A stretch of DNA of 64,000 bases, from the NCBI GenBank assembly GCA_038562165.1, contig JBCFAO010000004.1:56059-120058 (forward strand), given 5' to 3'. A model generated the notes under the pieces. That model worked only from the letters and a program-made list of their open reading frames with translations. It had not been told where the DNA came from and did not search any database. The stretch comes from WRMS01 sp038562165 (GTDB lineage: Bacteria; Bacillota; Peptococcia; DRI-13; UBA5745). The position numbers and the translations under genes are program-made. This document shows, piece after piece, positions 25,213-34,098 of this stretch; the first letter of the stretch is position 1; every line of letters starts with the position of its first letter.

Positions 25213-26106
25213 GTGGTGAATATTGCAGATCTGTTCAAACAGAAAAAAGTGATCTATTCTTTGGAGGTGTTTCCGCCTAAGAAGACCAGCGCTCTGGATA
25301 CCGTATATACTACGCTGGCCGGTATACAGGACATTCCGGCGGATTTTGTTAGCGTGACTTACGGCGCCGGCGGCAGCAACACCCAGAAGAGCAAAACCGG
25401 CGAAATAGCCGGATTTATTAAAGAAAAGTATAAATTTGAGCCGGTGGCTCATCTTACTTGTATAGGCGCTTCCCGGGAAGATATCCGCCAGACTTTAGAG
25501 GAGCTGAAGGCCAAAGGCATCCGGAATGTCTTGGCTCTTCGGGGCGATAAGAATCCGGATGTTACCACTCCCTCGGCTTTCCGTTATGCCAGCGAGCTGA
25601 CGGCATATATTAAAGGGCTGGATCCGGAGATCAACGTAGCCGGCGCCTGCTACCCGGAGTGCCATGGAGAATGCAATAGCCTGGAGGAGGATATTGAGCA
25701 TTTGAAGGAGAAGGTGGCTGCCGGAGCCAGCCATTTAATCAGTCAATTGTTTTTTGATAACGACTGCTTTTATGATTTCCGGGAAAAGGCGGAGGCGGCG
25801 GGAATCCAGGTGCCTATTCAGGCGGGCATCATGCCCATTGTAAATAAAAATCAAATCGAAAAAATCGTTACCCTGTGTGGAGCCAGCCTGCCCAAAAGGT
25901 TTGTACGGGTGATCAACCGTTATGCCGATTCGCCGGAAGCCTTGCGGGATGCCGGCATTGCTTATGCTACCGATCAGATCATTAATCTTTTGGCCAGCGG
26001 GGTTCGCGGCATCCATCTTTATACGATGAACAATATGGAAATTGCCTGCCGCATCGACGCCAACATCCGCAGCCTCATCGACAGTGCAAATCAAGGAAAC
26101 CAGTAA
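25213..26106 (+). CDS. metF: Methylenetetrahydrofolate reductase, MetF type
   Basis: A 297-residue flavoprotein of the MetF family that reduces 5,10-methylene-THF to 5-methyl-THF. Motifs: YSLEVFPPKKTSALD near residue 16, FVSVTYGAGGSNTQKSK, AHLTCIGASREDI, VLALRGDKN, and LISQLFFDNDCFYDF near residue 175. Two GTG codons in tandem at 25213 and 25216 follow AAGGAAAGG; either may start translation. No partner MetV-like gene is adjacent, so either methionine synthesis or a Wood-Ljungdahl methyl branch is possible. Confidence 0.93.
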   Translation: MVNIADLFKQKKVIYSLEVFPPKKTSALDTVYTTLAGIQDIPADFVSVTYGAGGSNTQKSKTGEIAGFIKEKYKFEPVAHLTCIGASREDIRQTLEELKAKGIRNVLALRGDKNPDVTTPSAFRYASELTAYIKGLDPEINVAGACYPECHGECNSLEEDIEHLKEKVAAGASHLISQLFFDNDCFYDFREKAEAAGIQVPIQAGIMPIVNKNQIEKIVTLCGASLPKRFVRVINRYADSPEALRDAGIAYATDQIINLLASGVRGIHLYTMNNMEIACRIDANIRSLIDSANQGNQ

Positions 26107-26153
26107 AGAATCGATCATAATGGACTACAATTTGCCGGAAGGAGATAGGATCA

Positions 26154-27188
26154 ATGAGTAGGATTACTATTTTAGGAGCAGGCAGTTGGGGAACGGCCCT
26201 GGGCGTAAGTCTCAGCTCCAAAGGCTACCCGGTAAAAATCTGGGGCATCGTTGAAGAAGAACTGCGGGATATGGATACTCATAGAGAAAACCGCCGTTAT
26301 TTGCCGGGGGTAGCCCTGCCCCCAAGCTTTACCATGGTTTACAGCCGTCAGGAAGCCTTGGAAGATGCGGAGATCGTCATTTTTGCAGTGCCGGCCCAAA
26401 ATTTCCGCAGCGCTTTGACGGAAGCCCTGCCTTATCTGAAGCCTGTCATGACCATCGTCAATGTGGCCAAAGGCATCGAGCAAGGCACGCTAAAGCGGTT
26501 GTCCCAGATCGCCGCCGAATTTTTGCCGCCTGAAAGCATGGCTAAATATGTGGTGGTTTCCGGCCCCTCCCATGCCGAGGAGGTAGGCCGCGGACTGCCT
26601 ACGACTTTGGTGGCGGCGGCAACGGACAGGATGCTAGCCGAGACTATTCAGGATACCTTTATGAGCGACCGTTTGCGGATGTACACCAGCACCGATGTGG
26701 TGGGCGTGGAGCTGGGGGGGGCGCTAAAGAATATTATAGCTTTAGGCGCCGGGATTTCTGATGGCCTGGGTTTCGGTGATAATACGAAGGCCGCTATGAT
26801 GACGAGGGGAATCTCGGAAATCAGCCGCCTGGGTGTGGCTTTAGGAGCCAAGGAGGATACCTTCTATGGCCTGGCCGGTATCGGCGATCTGATTGTCACC
26901 TGCACCAGTATGCACAGCAGAAACCGCCGCTGCGGTATCATGATCGGCGAAGGCCTGGCTCCTCAGGAGGCCATGGAGAAGGTGGGCATGGTAGTGGAAG
27001 GAGTCTATACCACGGAGGCTGCCTATGCCCTGGCCAAAGAGCTGGGCGTATCCATGCCGATCACAGAGCATATTTATGAGGTGATAAAAGGGACGATGAA
27101 TGCCCGGGATGGGGTAGTCAGTCTGATGACCCGCAGCAAAAAGCATGAGCGGGCAGAGGAAATTGTCTTTGGCTGCAAAGAAAATTAA
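26154..27188 (+). CDS. gpsA: NAD(P)H-dependent glycerol-3-phosphate dehydrogenase
   Basis: A 344-residue enzyme reducing dihydroxyacetone phosphate to sn-glycerol 3-phosphate for phospholipids. It has the Rossmann motif ILGAGSWGTALGVSLSSKG at residues 5-23, VVSGPSHAEEVGRGLPTT near residue 137, the catalytic Lys region ELGGALKNIIALGAG near residue 188, and GLAGIGDLIVTCTS. The ribosome binding site GGAAGGAG fits ATG 26154, 47 bp after metF. Normal length. Confidence 0.96.
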   Translation: MSRITILGAGSWGTALGVSLSSKGYPVKIWGIVEEELRDMDTHRENRRYLPGVALPPSFTMVYSRQEALEDAEIVIFAVPAQNFRSALTEALPYLKPVMTIVNVAKGIEQGTLKRLSQIAAEFLPPESMAKYVVVSGPSHAEEVGRGLPTTLVAAATDRMLAETIQDTFMSDRLRMYTSTDVVGVELGGALKNIIALGAGISDGLGFGDNTKAAMMTRGISEISRLGVALGAKEDTFYGLAGIGDLIVTCTSMHSRNRRCGIMIGEGLAPQEAMEKVGMVVEGVYTTEAAYALAKELGVSMPITEHIYEVIKGTMNARDGVVSLMTRSKKHERAEEIVFGCKEN

Positions 27189-27385
27189 GCGGCAAATTAA
27201 GCAGCGAAGAAAACCAGAAAACATAGGAATTTGAATGCTAAAGCAAATCAGGCAGATACAGATTTGCTGAAATAAGTTTGTTGAAATAAGTTTGCTGTTT
27301 TCGGAAAGAATAAATCCTGAATGCCGGCGGCTCATCGCCTGCCGGCGTTCAGGCGTGGGTAAGATGGCAGCAGAAGGAGGAACAC

Positions 27386-28861
27386 ATGGCAAAAGGTAAT
27401 GAAGCATACGATATTTGGTGGCATAAGGCCGGAGCGGTTGAAAAGAAGGTGGCTTTCGACTTTTGCGGCGATTATCTGGCTTTTTTGAATTCCTGCAAAA
27501 CGGAACGGGAGGTCACCGCTTACACGGTGGCCCTTTTAGAGAAAAACCGATTTAAGCCTTTAGACAAAATCCTGAACGAGGCAAAAGGCCAGACTGGTTG
27601 CTTGCTGCAGCCGGGGGATAAGGTTTATTTGGATGTAAGGGGGAAAGCCGTGCTGGCGGCCATTATCGGCAAGGAGCCGGCGGCTCAGGGGGTCAATGCC
27701 GTAGCTTCCCATATCGACTCACCCCGTTTGGACTTTAAACAAACTCCTTTTTATGAGGATACTCATATGGTGCTGGCTAAAACCCATTATTATGGCGGCA
27801 TCAAGAAGTACCAGTGGGTCTGCTTGCCCCTGGCCCTTCACGGCGTTGTCTTTCTCAAAGACGGCGGGAAGGTGGAAATCAATATTGGTGAGAAGGAAGG
27901 GGAGCCTTGCTTTGTGATCACCGATCTTTTGCCCCATCTGGCTCAGAAGCAAATGGAGAAAAAGGTGGCGGAGGCTATCACCGGCGAAGGGCTTAATGTA
28001 CTGCTGGGCTCTATGCCTGCGGAGAAAGCCGAGGCGGATGATAAGGAAAAAGCTGAGGCGGAAAAAGACGAGAAGGACGAAAAGGAATGCGGCCAGCTGG
28101 TCAAGGCCAACCTAATGCGGATATTGAAGGAGACTTACGGTATTGAGGAGCGGGATTTCGTTTCCGCCGAAATCGAAGTGGTGCCGGCCCAGCCTGCCCG
28201 GGATGTGGGCTTTGACCGCAGCCTTATCGGCGGCTACGGCCAGGATGACCGGGTTTGTTCATACGCAGCCTTGAAAGCTCTGTTGGATATAGAAGGTATT
28301 CCCCAGAAAACGGCGGTGCTCTATTTCTCCGATAAAGAGGAGGTAGGCAGCCAGGGCAATACCGGCGCCCAATCCGCTAATTTAGGCAATTTCCTGGCGG
28401 AGCTTTGCGCTGCCACGGCAGAAAGCTATAATGACCTGATGGCCCGGCGCTGCTATGCCGCGTCCCATCTGCTTTCCGCCGACGTAGCCGCCGCTGTGGA
28501 CCCCAACTATAAAGATGTCCAGGACCCCTTGAATGCCAATTATATAGGCAAAGGCATGGTGCTGGAGAAGTATACCGGCGCCCGGGGCAAAAACGGCGGC
28601 AATGATGCCAATCCGGAGTTTATCGCCGCTTTGCGCCAGCTTTTTGACGGTGAAGAAATCGCCTGGCAGACCGGCGAACTGGGCAAAGTGGATTTAGGCG
28701 GCGGCGGTACGGTGGCCGCTTTTATGGCCAACATGGGTATGCAGGTTATCGATTGCGGCGTGCCGATGCTGTCCATGCATTCGCCCTTTGAGATTGTCAG
28801 CAAAGGCGATATCTATAATACTTATAAGGCCTACAAGGCGTTCTTGCAGAGTTTTAAATAG
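27386..28861 (+). CDS. M18-family aminopeptidase with an acidic insert
   Basis: A 491-residue zinc aminopeptidase of the M18 family (aspartyl aminopeptidase-like). Metal-site motifs: AVASHIDSPRLDFKQTP near residue 108, SLIGGYGQDDRVCSYAAL near residue 277, YFSDKEEVGSQGNTGAQ near residue 312, and the C-terminal SMHSPFEIVSKGDIYNTYKA. It releases N-terminal residues from peptides in the cytoplasm. Odd: residues about 211-233 are almost only Glu, Lys, Asp and Ala, a charged low-complexity linker in the lid region. Clean GGAGG ribosome binding site; single gene, 197 bp after gpsA. Confidence 0.92.
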   Translation: MAKGNEAYDIWWHKAGAVEKKVAFDFCGDYLAFLNSCKTEREVTAYTVALLEKNRFKPLDKILNEAKGQTGCLLQPGDKVYLDVRGKAVLAAIIGKEPAAQGVNAVASHIDSPRLDFKQTPFYEDTHMVLAKTHYYGGIKKYQWVCLPLALHGVVFLKDGGKVEINIGEKEGEPCFVITDLLPHLAQKQMEKKVAEAITGEGLNVLLGSMPAEKAEADDKEKAEAEKDEKDEKECGQLVKANLMRILKETYGIEERDFVSAEIEVVPAQPARDVGFDRSLIGGYGQDDRVCSYAALKALLDIEGIPQKTAVLYFSDKEEVGSQGNTGAQSANLGNFLAELCAATAESYNDLMARRCYAASHLLSADVAAAVDPNYKDVQDPLNANYIGKGMVLEKYTGARGKNGGNDANPEFIAALRQLFDGEEIAWQTGELGKVDLGGGGTVAAFMANMGMQVIDCGVPMLSMHSPFEIVSKGDIYNTYKAYKAFLQSFK

Positions 28862-28893
28862 TTCAGAGATAAAAAAAGATGGACATGAAAAAG

Positions 28894-28927
28894 CGGCCCC
28901 GGCTTGTTGCCGGCGGGCCGTTTTTTT
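28894..28927 (+). terminator. Terminator after the M18 peptidase gene
   Basis: GC-rich stem CGGCCC-GGC / GCC-GGGCCG with loop TTGTT, then seven T (28921-28927). Confidence 0.93.
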
Positions 28928-28950
28928 AGCGAGAAAAAATATTAACAGTG

Positions 28951-28999
28951 TTGACTGGATAGCATTAAAAAGATATAATATGAATATAGTATGACTATA
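28951..28999 (+). promoter_or_regulatory. Toxin-antitoxin promoter and operator
   Basis: TTGACT (28951-28956), 17-bp spacer and TATAAT (28974-28979). Just downstream lies the perfect inverted repeat TATAGT-ATG-ACTATA (28985-28999), overlapping the expected transcription start and well placed for autorepression by the antitoxin. Confidence 0.75.
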
Positions 29000-29012
29000 A
29001 GAGGTGAGAACT

Positions 29013-29303
29013 ATGAACATAAAACCTTCGGCGGCAATTCGACAAAATTACAATGAAATTGCGGAGCTATGCCGTGCTACTAAAGAGCCGGTTTATCTCA
29101 CTAAAAATGGTGAGGGGGATTTGGTGGTAATAGACCTGGAAACCTTCGTGCGGCGGGAGAAGATGCTCAAGCTGCGAGAAGAATTGTTGGCTGTGGAAGA
29201 AGAACGTATTGCCGGCCGCAGAGGTTGTACACCTGATGAGTTGGAAGCCTATCTTGACGGTATCCTTGACGAGGTGGACTATGGCAAAGATACCGCAATA
29301 TAG
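29013..29303 (+). CDS. Type II antitoxin, Phd/YefM family
   Basis: A 96-residue protein with the Phd/YefM N-terminal DNA-binding fold: IKPSAAIRQNYNEIAEL, then EPVYLTKNGEGDLVVIDLET, which is the family strand-turn motif. The C-terminus is acidic (EVDYGKDT), as expected for a toxin-neutralising tail. ATG 29013 follows GAGGTGAG. It overlaps the toxin gene by 23 bp. It should bind and inhibit the toxin and repress its own promoter. Confidence 0.9.
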   Translation: MNIKPSAAIRQNYNEIAELCRATKEPVYLTKNGEGDLVVIDLETFVRREKMLKLREELLAVEEERIAGRRGCTPDELEAYLDGILDEVDYGKDTAI

Positions 29304-29598
29304 TATTATCATATCTGAACGCACTCAGAAGATGTTAGGCGCTCATATCGGCTTTCTAGCCAAAGTCAGTGCAATTGCTGCCCGTGAGATGAGAGCCGAA
29401 ATGATGAAAGCAATTCGTTCCCTGGCGATAATGCCGGAACGTTTTCCTTTTTTGGAGGCAGAACACCTCCCGCCAAATAAATATCACAAGATGTGCGTGG
29501 AAAATCGATATCTCATTTTGTATCAGATAAAAGATCAAAAGGTTTATATAGATTATATTGTGGATTGCCGGCAGGATTATGGATGGCTAATTAAGTGA
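29281..29598 (+). CDS. Type II toxin, RelE/ParE superfamily
   Basis: A 105-residue protein with the RelE/ParE pattern: ISERTQKMLGAHIGFLAKVS (helical hairpin), MPERFPFLE, KYHKMCVENRYLILYQIKDQ and a final strand VYIDYIVDCRQDYGWL. Depending on subfamily it cleaves mRNA at the ribosome or poisons gyrase; sequence alone does not settle this. ATG 29281 lies within the antitoxin gene behind GAGGTGG, giving coupled translation with antitoxin first. Confidence 0.88.
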   Translation: MAKIPQYSIIISERTQKMLGAHIGFLAKVSAIAAREMRAEMMKAIRSLAIMPERFPFLEAEHLPPNKYHKMCVENRYLILYQIKDQKVYIDYIVDCRQDYGWLIK

Positions 29599-29620
29599 TC
29601 TGGTTCTGGGGGGATATGGA

Positions 29621-30763
29621 ATGAAGGAAGAACTGATTAAGTTTTGCCAGGCAGCAGTACAGACGAGAAGCTATTCCGATGAGGAAGGAGATATGGCGGA
29701 GCTCCTAGTGGAAGAGATGAAGAAAGTCGGTTTTGACGAAGTATATATTGACAGAGTCGGCAACGCGGTAGGACGTATTGGAAACGGGCCGACCATTATT
29801 CATTTCGACGGACATATGGATACCGTACAGGTAAATGATGCTGATGAGTGGGAGCAGCCGCCCTTTGCAGGAAAGATCATTGACGGATGGTTATGGGGGA
29901 GAGGAAGCGTCGATATGAAATCTTCTCTGTGCTCAGCCGTATATGGCGCCGCACTTGCAAAGAAAAACGGCTGGGTCGATGGCAAGACGATTTATGTTAC
30001 CGGCTCCGTCTGCGAAGAGTATTGTGATGCCGTAAGTTTGCAGCACTTTTATCATGATAGTGGAGTTTGGCCGGATTATTGCATCATCTGCGAGCCCAGC
30101 GACAACATCATCACATTAGGTCATAAGGGAAAAGCACAAGTTCGCATTACAACCCACGGCGTTTCTGCTCACGGTTCCGCACCGGAGAAGGGTAAAAATG
30201 CCGTCTACGAAATGGCTGAGATTATTCAGCGAGTAGAAATGCTGAATAATTCTCTTTACAAGGAAAACGAAGCTCACGGTACGGTAGTTCTATCTGACAT
30301 TTGTAGCGTTGAGGCTTCTTTGAATGCAGTTCCGACGGAATGTACGATCTATCTGGATCGCCGTCTGGCGTTTTCAGAGACTCTGGATCAAGTCAAGAAG
30401 GAAATGGATGGGCTGATAAAGGGCAAAAATGCAGACTGGAAGGTTGGCACACTACTACATACAAGCTGGACGGGTGAAGAGCTTGTTTACGAGCCCATGC
30501 ATGATCCGTGGAAGATCGACATAGACGCCCCTTTGACACAGGCCATCAGGGCAGCATATAAGGATACTTTCGGTATAGATGCGGATACTTATGATTTCTG
30601 GGATTTTGGCACCAACGCGCCTGCTCCCGTTAGTATGGGCATTCCGACTATTGGCTTTGGCGTCGGTGAATATAAGCTGGCTCATATGAGGAATGAGAAA
30701 GCAGAAGTCGCAAAGATTGATAAGTGCTGCCAGGTATATGCCAACCTCATCAAAAATCTTTAA
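29621..30763 (+). CDS. M20-family zinc hydrolase (YgeY-like)
   Basis: A 380-residue M20 peptidase/deacylase with metal ligands in IHFDGHMDTVQ near residue 61 and WGRGSVDMKSS near residue 92, ETYC-type EEYCDA near residue 130, and dimerisation-domain residues HGVSAHGSAPEKG near residue 172. The opening SYSDEEGDMAELLVEEMKKV is reminiscent of YgeY-type hydrolases linked to nitrogen-ring or selenium-dependent catabolism, but I am not certain of the subfamily. Related enzymes hydrolyse N-acyl or N-carbamoyl amino acids. It follows the toxin gene by 22 bp but has no obvious link with it. Confidence 0.82.
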   Translation: MKEELIKFCQAAVQTRSYSDEEGDMAELLVEEMKKVGFDEVYIDRVGNAVGRIGNGPTIIHFDGHMDTVQVNDADEWEQPPFAGKIIDGWLWGRGSVDMKSSLCSAVYGAALAKKNGWVDGKTIYVTGSVCEEYCDAVSLQHFYHDSGVWPDYCIICEPSDNIITLGHKGKAQVRITTHGVSAHGSAPEKGKNAVYEMAEIIQRVEMLNNSLYKENEAHGTVVLSDICSVEASLNAVPTECTIYLDRRLAFSETLDQVKKEMDGLIKGKNADWKVGTLLHTSWTGEELVYEPMHDPWKIDIDAPLTQAIRAAYKDTFGIDADTYDFWDFGTNAPAPVSMGIPTIGFGVGEYKLAHMRNEKAEVAKIDKCCQVYANLIKNL

Positions 30764-30788
30764 TTAGGTAAAAGAAAAATCTAACCAT

Positions 30789-30832
30789 AAAGCGGCGATA
30801 AGCAGCCCTTTTCAGGTGCCTATCGCCGCTTT
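30789..30832. terminator. Bidirectional terminator between convergent genes
   Basis: Perfect 12-bp stem AAAGCGGCGATA / TATCGCCGCTTT with a 20-nt loop, between the M20 hydrolase gene and the 3' end of hisS on the other strand. T-runs are short on both sides. Confidence 0.7.
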
Positions 30833-30863
30833 GCTGCGCAGTGTTCGATCCGCTATTTTTCTG

Positions 30864-32135
30864 TCAGCTTTTCTTGTGGAAATTGCGGAACTCGCTGTAG
30901 CCTTCTTTCTCTAGCTGCTCCCGCTGAAACTTGCTGTTTTTATTCTTGGCGGTGACCAGCACGGTGGAGCCCCCCCGCCGCTCCCGGCCAGCCTCCAGCA
31001 GCATGGCGCAAAGCTCGTCGCCGGCTAAGCCTTTCTCCGCCAGAAAGGCGATTTTTTTGCCTGTGGAGGGCACAGAAAAGCCTTGATCCAGCAGGATAGA
31101 AATAATCCGCTCAAAGCCGATAGAAAGGCCGCAGGCCGGCACCTGCAGATTGGTGAAATTTCCTACCAATTGGTCATAACGGCCGCCGCCGCCTACGGAA
31201 CTGCCGAACTCTTTCATGGCGATCTCAAAGATAGGGCCTGTGTAATAGCCCATGCCCCGTACGAGGGTAGGATCAAATACCAGGTGGAAATTGCCTTGGC
31301 CCTCCTTGTCTTTGGTGGCGTCCACACAGCTCATGATCATGTTGAGGTCGCCGATAGCAGCCATAGCGCCGGCGTCGCCTTTGGCCGCCAGCTTTTCGCT
31401 GCAGACCTCCAGCAAGCTTTTGCCTTCCCGGGGCTGGAAAAATTCCAGATAGGTATCCACGGCGGCTTGCGGGAAGCCGGCAGCCAGAAGCTCGCCGGAG
31501 ACTCCTTCTAAACCGATCTTATCCATTTTATCTAAGATAATAAAAACTTTTTCGCTGCTGTCCTCCGGGAAGCCGCTATAAGCGGCCATGGCTTTCAATA
31601 GCTGCCGGTGATTCAGGCGCAGGGTAAAATCTTGAAAACCCAGCTTGCCTAAAAGGGTAGTGGTGGCAGTGATCAGCTCGATTTCCGCCAGCATAGAGCT
31701 TTCGCCCAGAATATCGATATCGCATTGGGTAAACTGGCGGAAGCGGCCCTTTTGAGGCCGGTCGGCCCGCCAGACGCTGCCAATCTGCAGGGCTTTAAAA
31801 GGGTTGGGCAGCTTGTCCAGATTATTGGCGTAAAACCTGCACAGCGATACGGTGAGATCGTAACGCAGACCATTGTCCACCAAATCGTCGGGAGAGGCCG
31901 CCTGCTCCAGAGAAAGCTTTTCGCCCCGCTTCATGATTTTGAAGATCAAACTCTCGTTTTCACCGCCCTGCTTGCTGGTCAGATTGCCGATGTGCTCCAT
32001 GCAGGGGGTCTCGATGGGGGTGAAGCCAAAGGTTTTATAGGTTTCTTTGATTAAGCCGATGGCATAATCCCGGATGGCCATTTCTTCGGGCAAAATATCT
32101 TTCATACCCTTGACCGGTGTTTTTGTCAGCGTCAT
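30864..32135 (-). CDS. hisS: Histidyl-tRNA synthetase
   Basis: A 423-residue class II synthetase. Motif 1 region: PVKGMKDILPEEMAIRDYA and GFTPIETPCMEHIGNL. Motif 2: QIGSVWRADRPQKGRFRQFT with CDIDILG. Histidine-specific segment: LVRGMGYYTGPIFEI. Motif 3: ACGLSIGFERI. A C-terminal anticodon-binding domain follows. The motif-2 loop and the early ESLIFKIMKRGEK segment resemble the archaeal/eukaryotic-like HisRS branch more than the E. coli type. It lies 25 bp after the flavoprotein gene on the same strand. Confidence 0.93.
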   Translation of the reverse strand: MTLTKTPVKGMKDILPEEMAIRDYAIGLIKETYKTFGFTPIETPCMEHIGNLTSKQGGENESLIFKIMKRGEKLSLEQAASPDDLVDNGLRYDLTVSLCRFYANNLDKLPNPFKALQIGSVWRADRPQKGRFRQFTQCDIDILGESSMLAEIELITATTTLLGKLGFQDFTLRLNHRQLLKAMAAYSGFPEDSSEKVFIILDKMDKIGLEGVSGELLAAGFPQAAVDTYLEFFQPREGKSLLEVCSEKLAAKGDAGAMAAIGDLNMIMSCVDATKDKEGQGNFHLVFDPTLVRGMGYYTGPIFEIAMKEFGSSVGGGGRYDQLVGNFTNLQVPACGLSIGFERIISILLDQGFSVPSTGKKIAFLAEKGLAGDELCAMLLEAGRERRGGSTVLVTAKNKNSKFQREQLEKEGYSEFRNFHKKS

Positions 32136-32160
32136 GATTATTCTTTACTCCTTCTATAGG

Positions 32161-32784
32161 TTAACGGATAAAATTCGTCCTTTGACGGGGGTGCTCCGGT
32201 TTTGGCAGGTCGATGTCTTCGGCGGCAATAGTCAGGCCTTTTAACATCCAGGCCATGTTGCGGCCCAGGGTGCGCATGGTCTGAAGACCCTCCAGGTCCT
32301 GCAATACCTCCTCAACAGTGGTGCCGTGGGTGGAATTCCAATATTGGGAGGAAACCACCGGCATATTGGAGATGGTGAAATACTTGTTTAACCGGTCAAA
32401 GGCGCTGCTGGCGCCGCCCCGGCGGCAATTGACCACCGCCGCTGCTGGTTTGTAAGCATAGAGATGGCTCTTGAGATAAAACATCCGGTCGAGGAAGGAG
32501 CATAAGGCGCCGCAGGGGCCGGCAAAATAAACGGGAGAGCCTACCACCAGGCCGTCAGCTTTCGTAAGCAGGGTAATGGCCTCATTAACATGATCGTCGT
32601 TAAAAATGCATCTAAGACTGTCTTTGCAGGCCCGGCAATCAATGCAGCCCTGGACAGCCTTATTGCCAATATGGAATATGGTGGTCTCGATGCCTTCGTC
32701 GTTGATGGCTTTGGCCACTTCCGCCAAAGCGGTATAGGTGCAGCCCTTTTCCCGGGGACTGCCGTTAAGCAATAAAACCCTCAT
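32161..32784 (-). CDS. Iron-sulfur flavoprotein-like NADPH-dependent FMN reductase
   Basis: A 207-residue flavodoxin-fold protein. The FMN phosphate loop is LLNGSPREKGCTYTA at residues 4-18. A compact cysteine cluster CIDCRACKDSLRC (CX2CX2CX5C) follows near residue 48, matching the [4Fe-4S] motif of the Isf family. GSPVYFAGPCGALCSFLDR contributes to the flavin site. Such proteins pass electrons between ferredoxin-type donors and flavin acceptors or handle oxidative stress. I chose ATG 32784 behind GGAGG over an upstream in-frame ATG at 32817. It precedes hisS. Confidence 0.85.
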   Translation of the reverse strand: MRVLLLNGSPREKGCTYTALAEVAKAINDEGIETTIFHIGNKAVQGCIDCRACKDSLRCIFNDDHVNEAITLLTKADGLVVGSPVYFAGPCGALCSFLDRMFYLKSHLYAYKPAAAVVNCRRGGASSAFDRLNKYFTISNMPVVSSQYWNSTHGTTVEEVLQDLEGLQTMRTLGRNMAWMLKGLTIAAEDIDLPKPEHPRQRTNFIR

Positions 32785-32933
32785 TATTTTTCCTCCAATC
32801 CTGAACGTAATGCTCATCTATTATTCTCGGCCATAGGCATGGCCCCGTCAAGTGTTATTTGGAAAATCATTTTAAAAAACCATGGAAATATGATATGATT
32901 ACCCTTAATTGTATTGAAATCAGGAGGGGCTTC

Positions 32934-34019
32934 ATGAAAATCGGACTGGTAGGGTTAAACCAGACAGGCAAAACCACAATTTTTAATTTACTTACAGGCA
33001 GAGAAGAGGGCGGTCAGGCCCCGGCGGGCAAAAGCGCCGCCAATACGGGGGTAGGCCTTGTTCCCGATAGCCGTATAGATTTTTTATCTCAGCTATTTAA
33101 ACCGAAAAAAATTACGTATGCTCAGATTGAGCTAACGGATGTGGCCGGCTTTTCCGCTACCGGCGAAGGTCAGAAATCCGGCGCCGCTAAATTTTTAAAT
33201 GATGTACGCCCTTGCGAGGCTTTGATTCATGTACTGCGGGCTTTTGAATCCGACTCGGTGATCCACGAGCAGGGAAATATTGATCCGGCCCGGGACTTGG
33301 AGGCTGTGGAAACGGAGATGCTTTTTGCCGATCTGGAGCTGGTAGAAAAGCGGATAGACCGCATCAAGACAGGCAAGAAAATGACGAAAGAAAATGCCGA
33401 TGAATTAGCCAGGCTGGAACGCTGCTTTGCCTGGCTGGAAGGCGGCGGCACCATGCGGGAGATGGAGCTTTCCGAAGAGGAAAGGATTGCAATGCGCAAT
33501 TATGCTTTTTTAACAGAAAAGCCCCGTTTAGCTGTGGTAAACCTGGATGAAAGTCAGTTTAAAAAGAAAGACTATCCTAATAAAGAAGCTGTACGGTCAT
33601 TATGTTCCCAATTAAACATTCCCCTGCTGGAATTATGCGGCGAAATGGAGTTGGAGATCAGCCGCCTGCCGGAAGAAGACAAGCTGATGTTTATGGAGGA
33701 CTTAGGCCTTAGCGAGCCGGGAATTGCTGTGCTAGCCAAGGCGGTCTACGGACTTTTGGGTCTGATTTCCTTTTTGACTGCCGGTGAAGACGAAGTCAGG
33801 GCTTGGACCATCGAAGAAGGTACCAGTGCCAGAGCGGCGGCAGGCAAGATCCATTCCGATATTGAGCGGGGCTTTATCCGGGCGGAAGTTGTTAAATTTG
33901 AGGACATTAAGTCTTTGGGTTCCATGGTGAAAGTCAAAGAAAAAGGTCTTTTCCGGCTGGAAGGCAAAGAATATACGGTTATTGACGGTGATATTATCAA
34001 TTTTCGATTTAATGTTTAG
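32934..34019 (+). CDS. YchF/Obg-related P-loop ATPase/GTPase
   Basis: A 361-residue protein with the length and layout of YchF: a G domain with P-loop GLVGLNQTGKTTIF, switch II DVAGFS, and the non-canonical base motif NLDE in place of NKxD, which in YchF shifts preference to ATP. A helical insertion (LVEKRIDRIKTGKKM) follows, and the C-terminal TGS-like domain ends KEYTVIDGDIINFRFN. The P-loop reads GLNQTGKTT rather than the usual YchF GLPNVGKST, so it is a divergent paralogue or lineage-specific version. ATG 32934 follows AGGAGGGG; an upstream in-frame ATG (32859) lacks support. Confidence 0.85.
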   Translation: MKIGLVGLNQTGKTTIFNLLTGREEGGQAPAGKSAANTGVGLVPDSRIDFLSQLFKPKKITYAQIELTDVAGFSATGEGQKSGAAKFLNDVRPCEALIHVLRAFESDSVIHEQGNIDPARDLEAVETEMLFADLELVEKRIDRIKTGKKMTKENADELARLERCFAWLEGGGTMREMELSEEERIAMRNYAFLTEKPRLAVVNLDESQFKKKDYPNKEAVRSLCSQLNIPLLELCGEMELEISRLPEEDKLMFMEDLGLSEPGIAVLAKAVYGLLGLISFLTAGEDEVRAWTIEEGTSARAAAGKIHSDIERGFIRAEVVKFEDIKSLGSMVKVKEKGLFRLEGKEYTVIDGDIINFRFNV

Positions 34020-34098
34020 ACATTTTTTTTCGGCAGCAGGAGAACTGCTTTCCATGTAGAAAAGGATAATAATAATTTTGGTGAGGGAGGAATGTACC

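Noticed and set aside
29621..30763. M20 hydrolase as part of the BMC amidohydrolase pathway (N-carbamoylase step)
   Set aside because: Chemically attractive, but it lies about 13 kb from the shell genes among unrelated genes, without a shared operator or N-terminal module.
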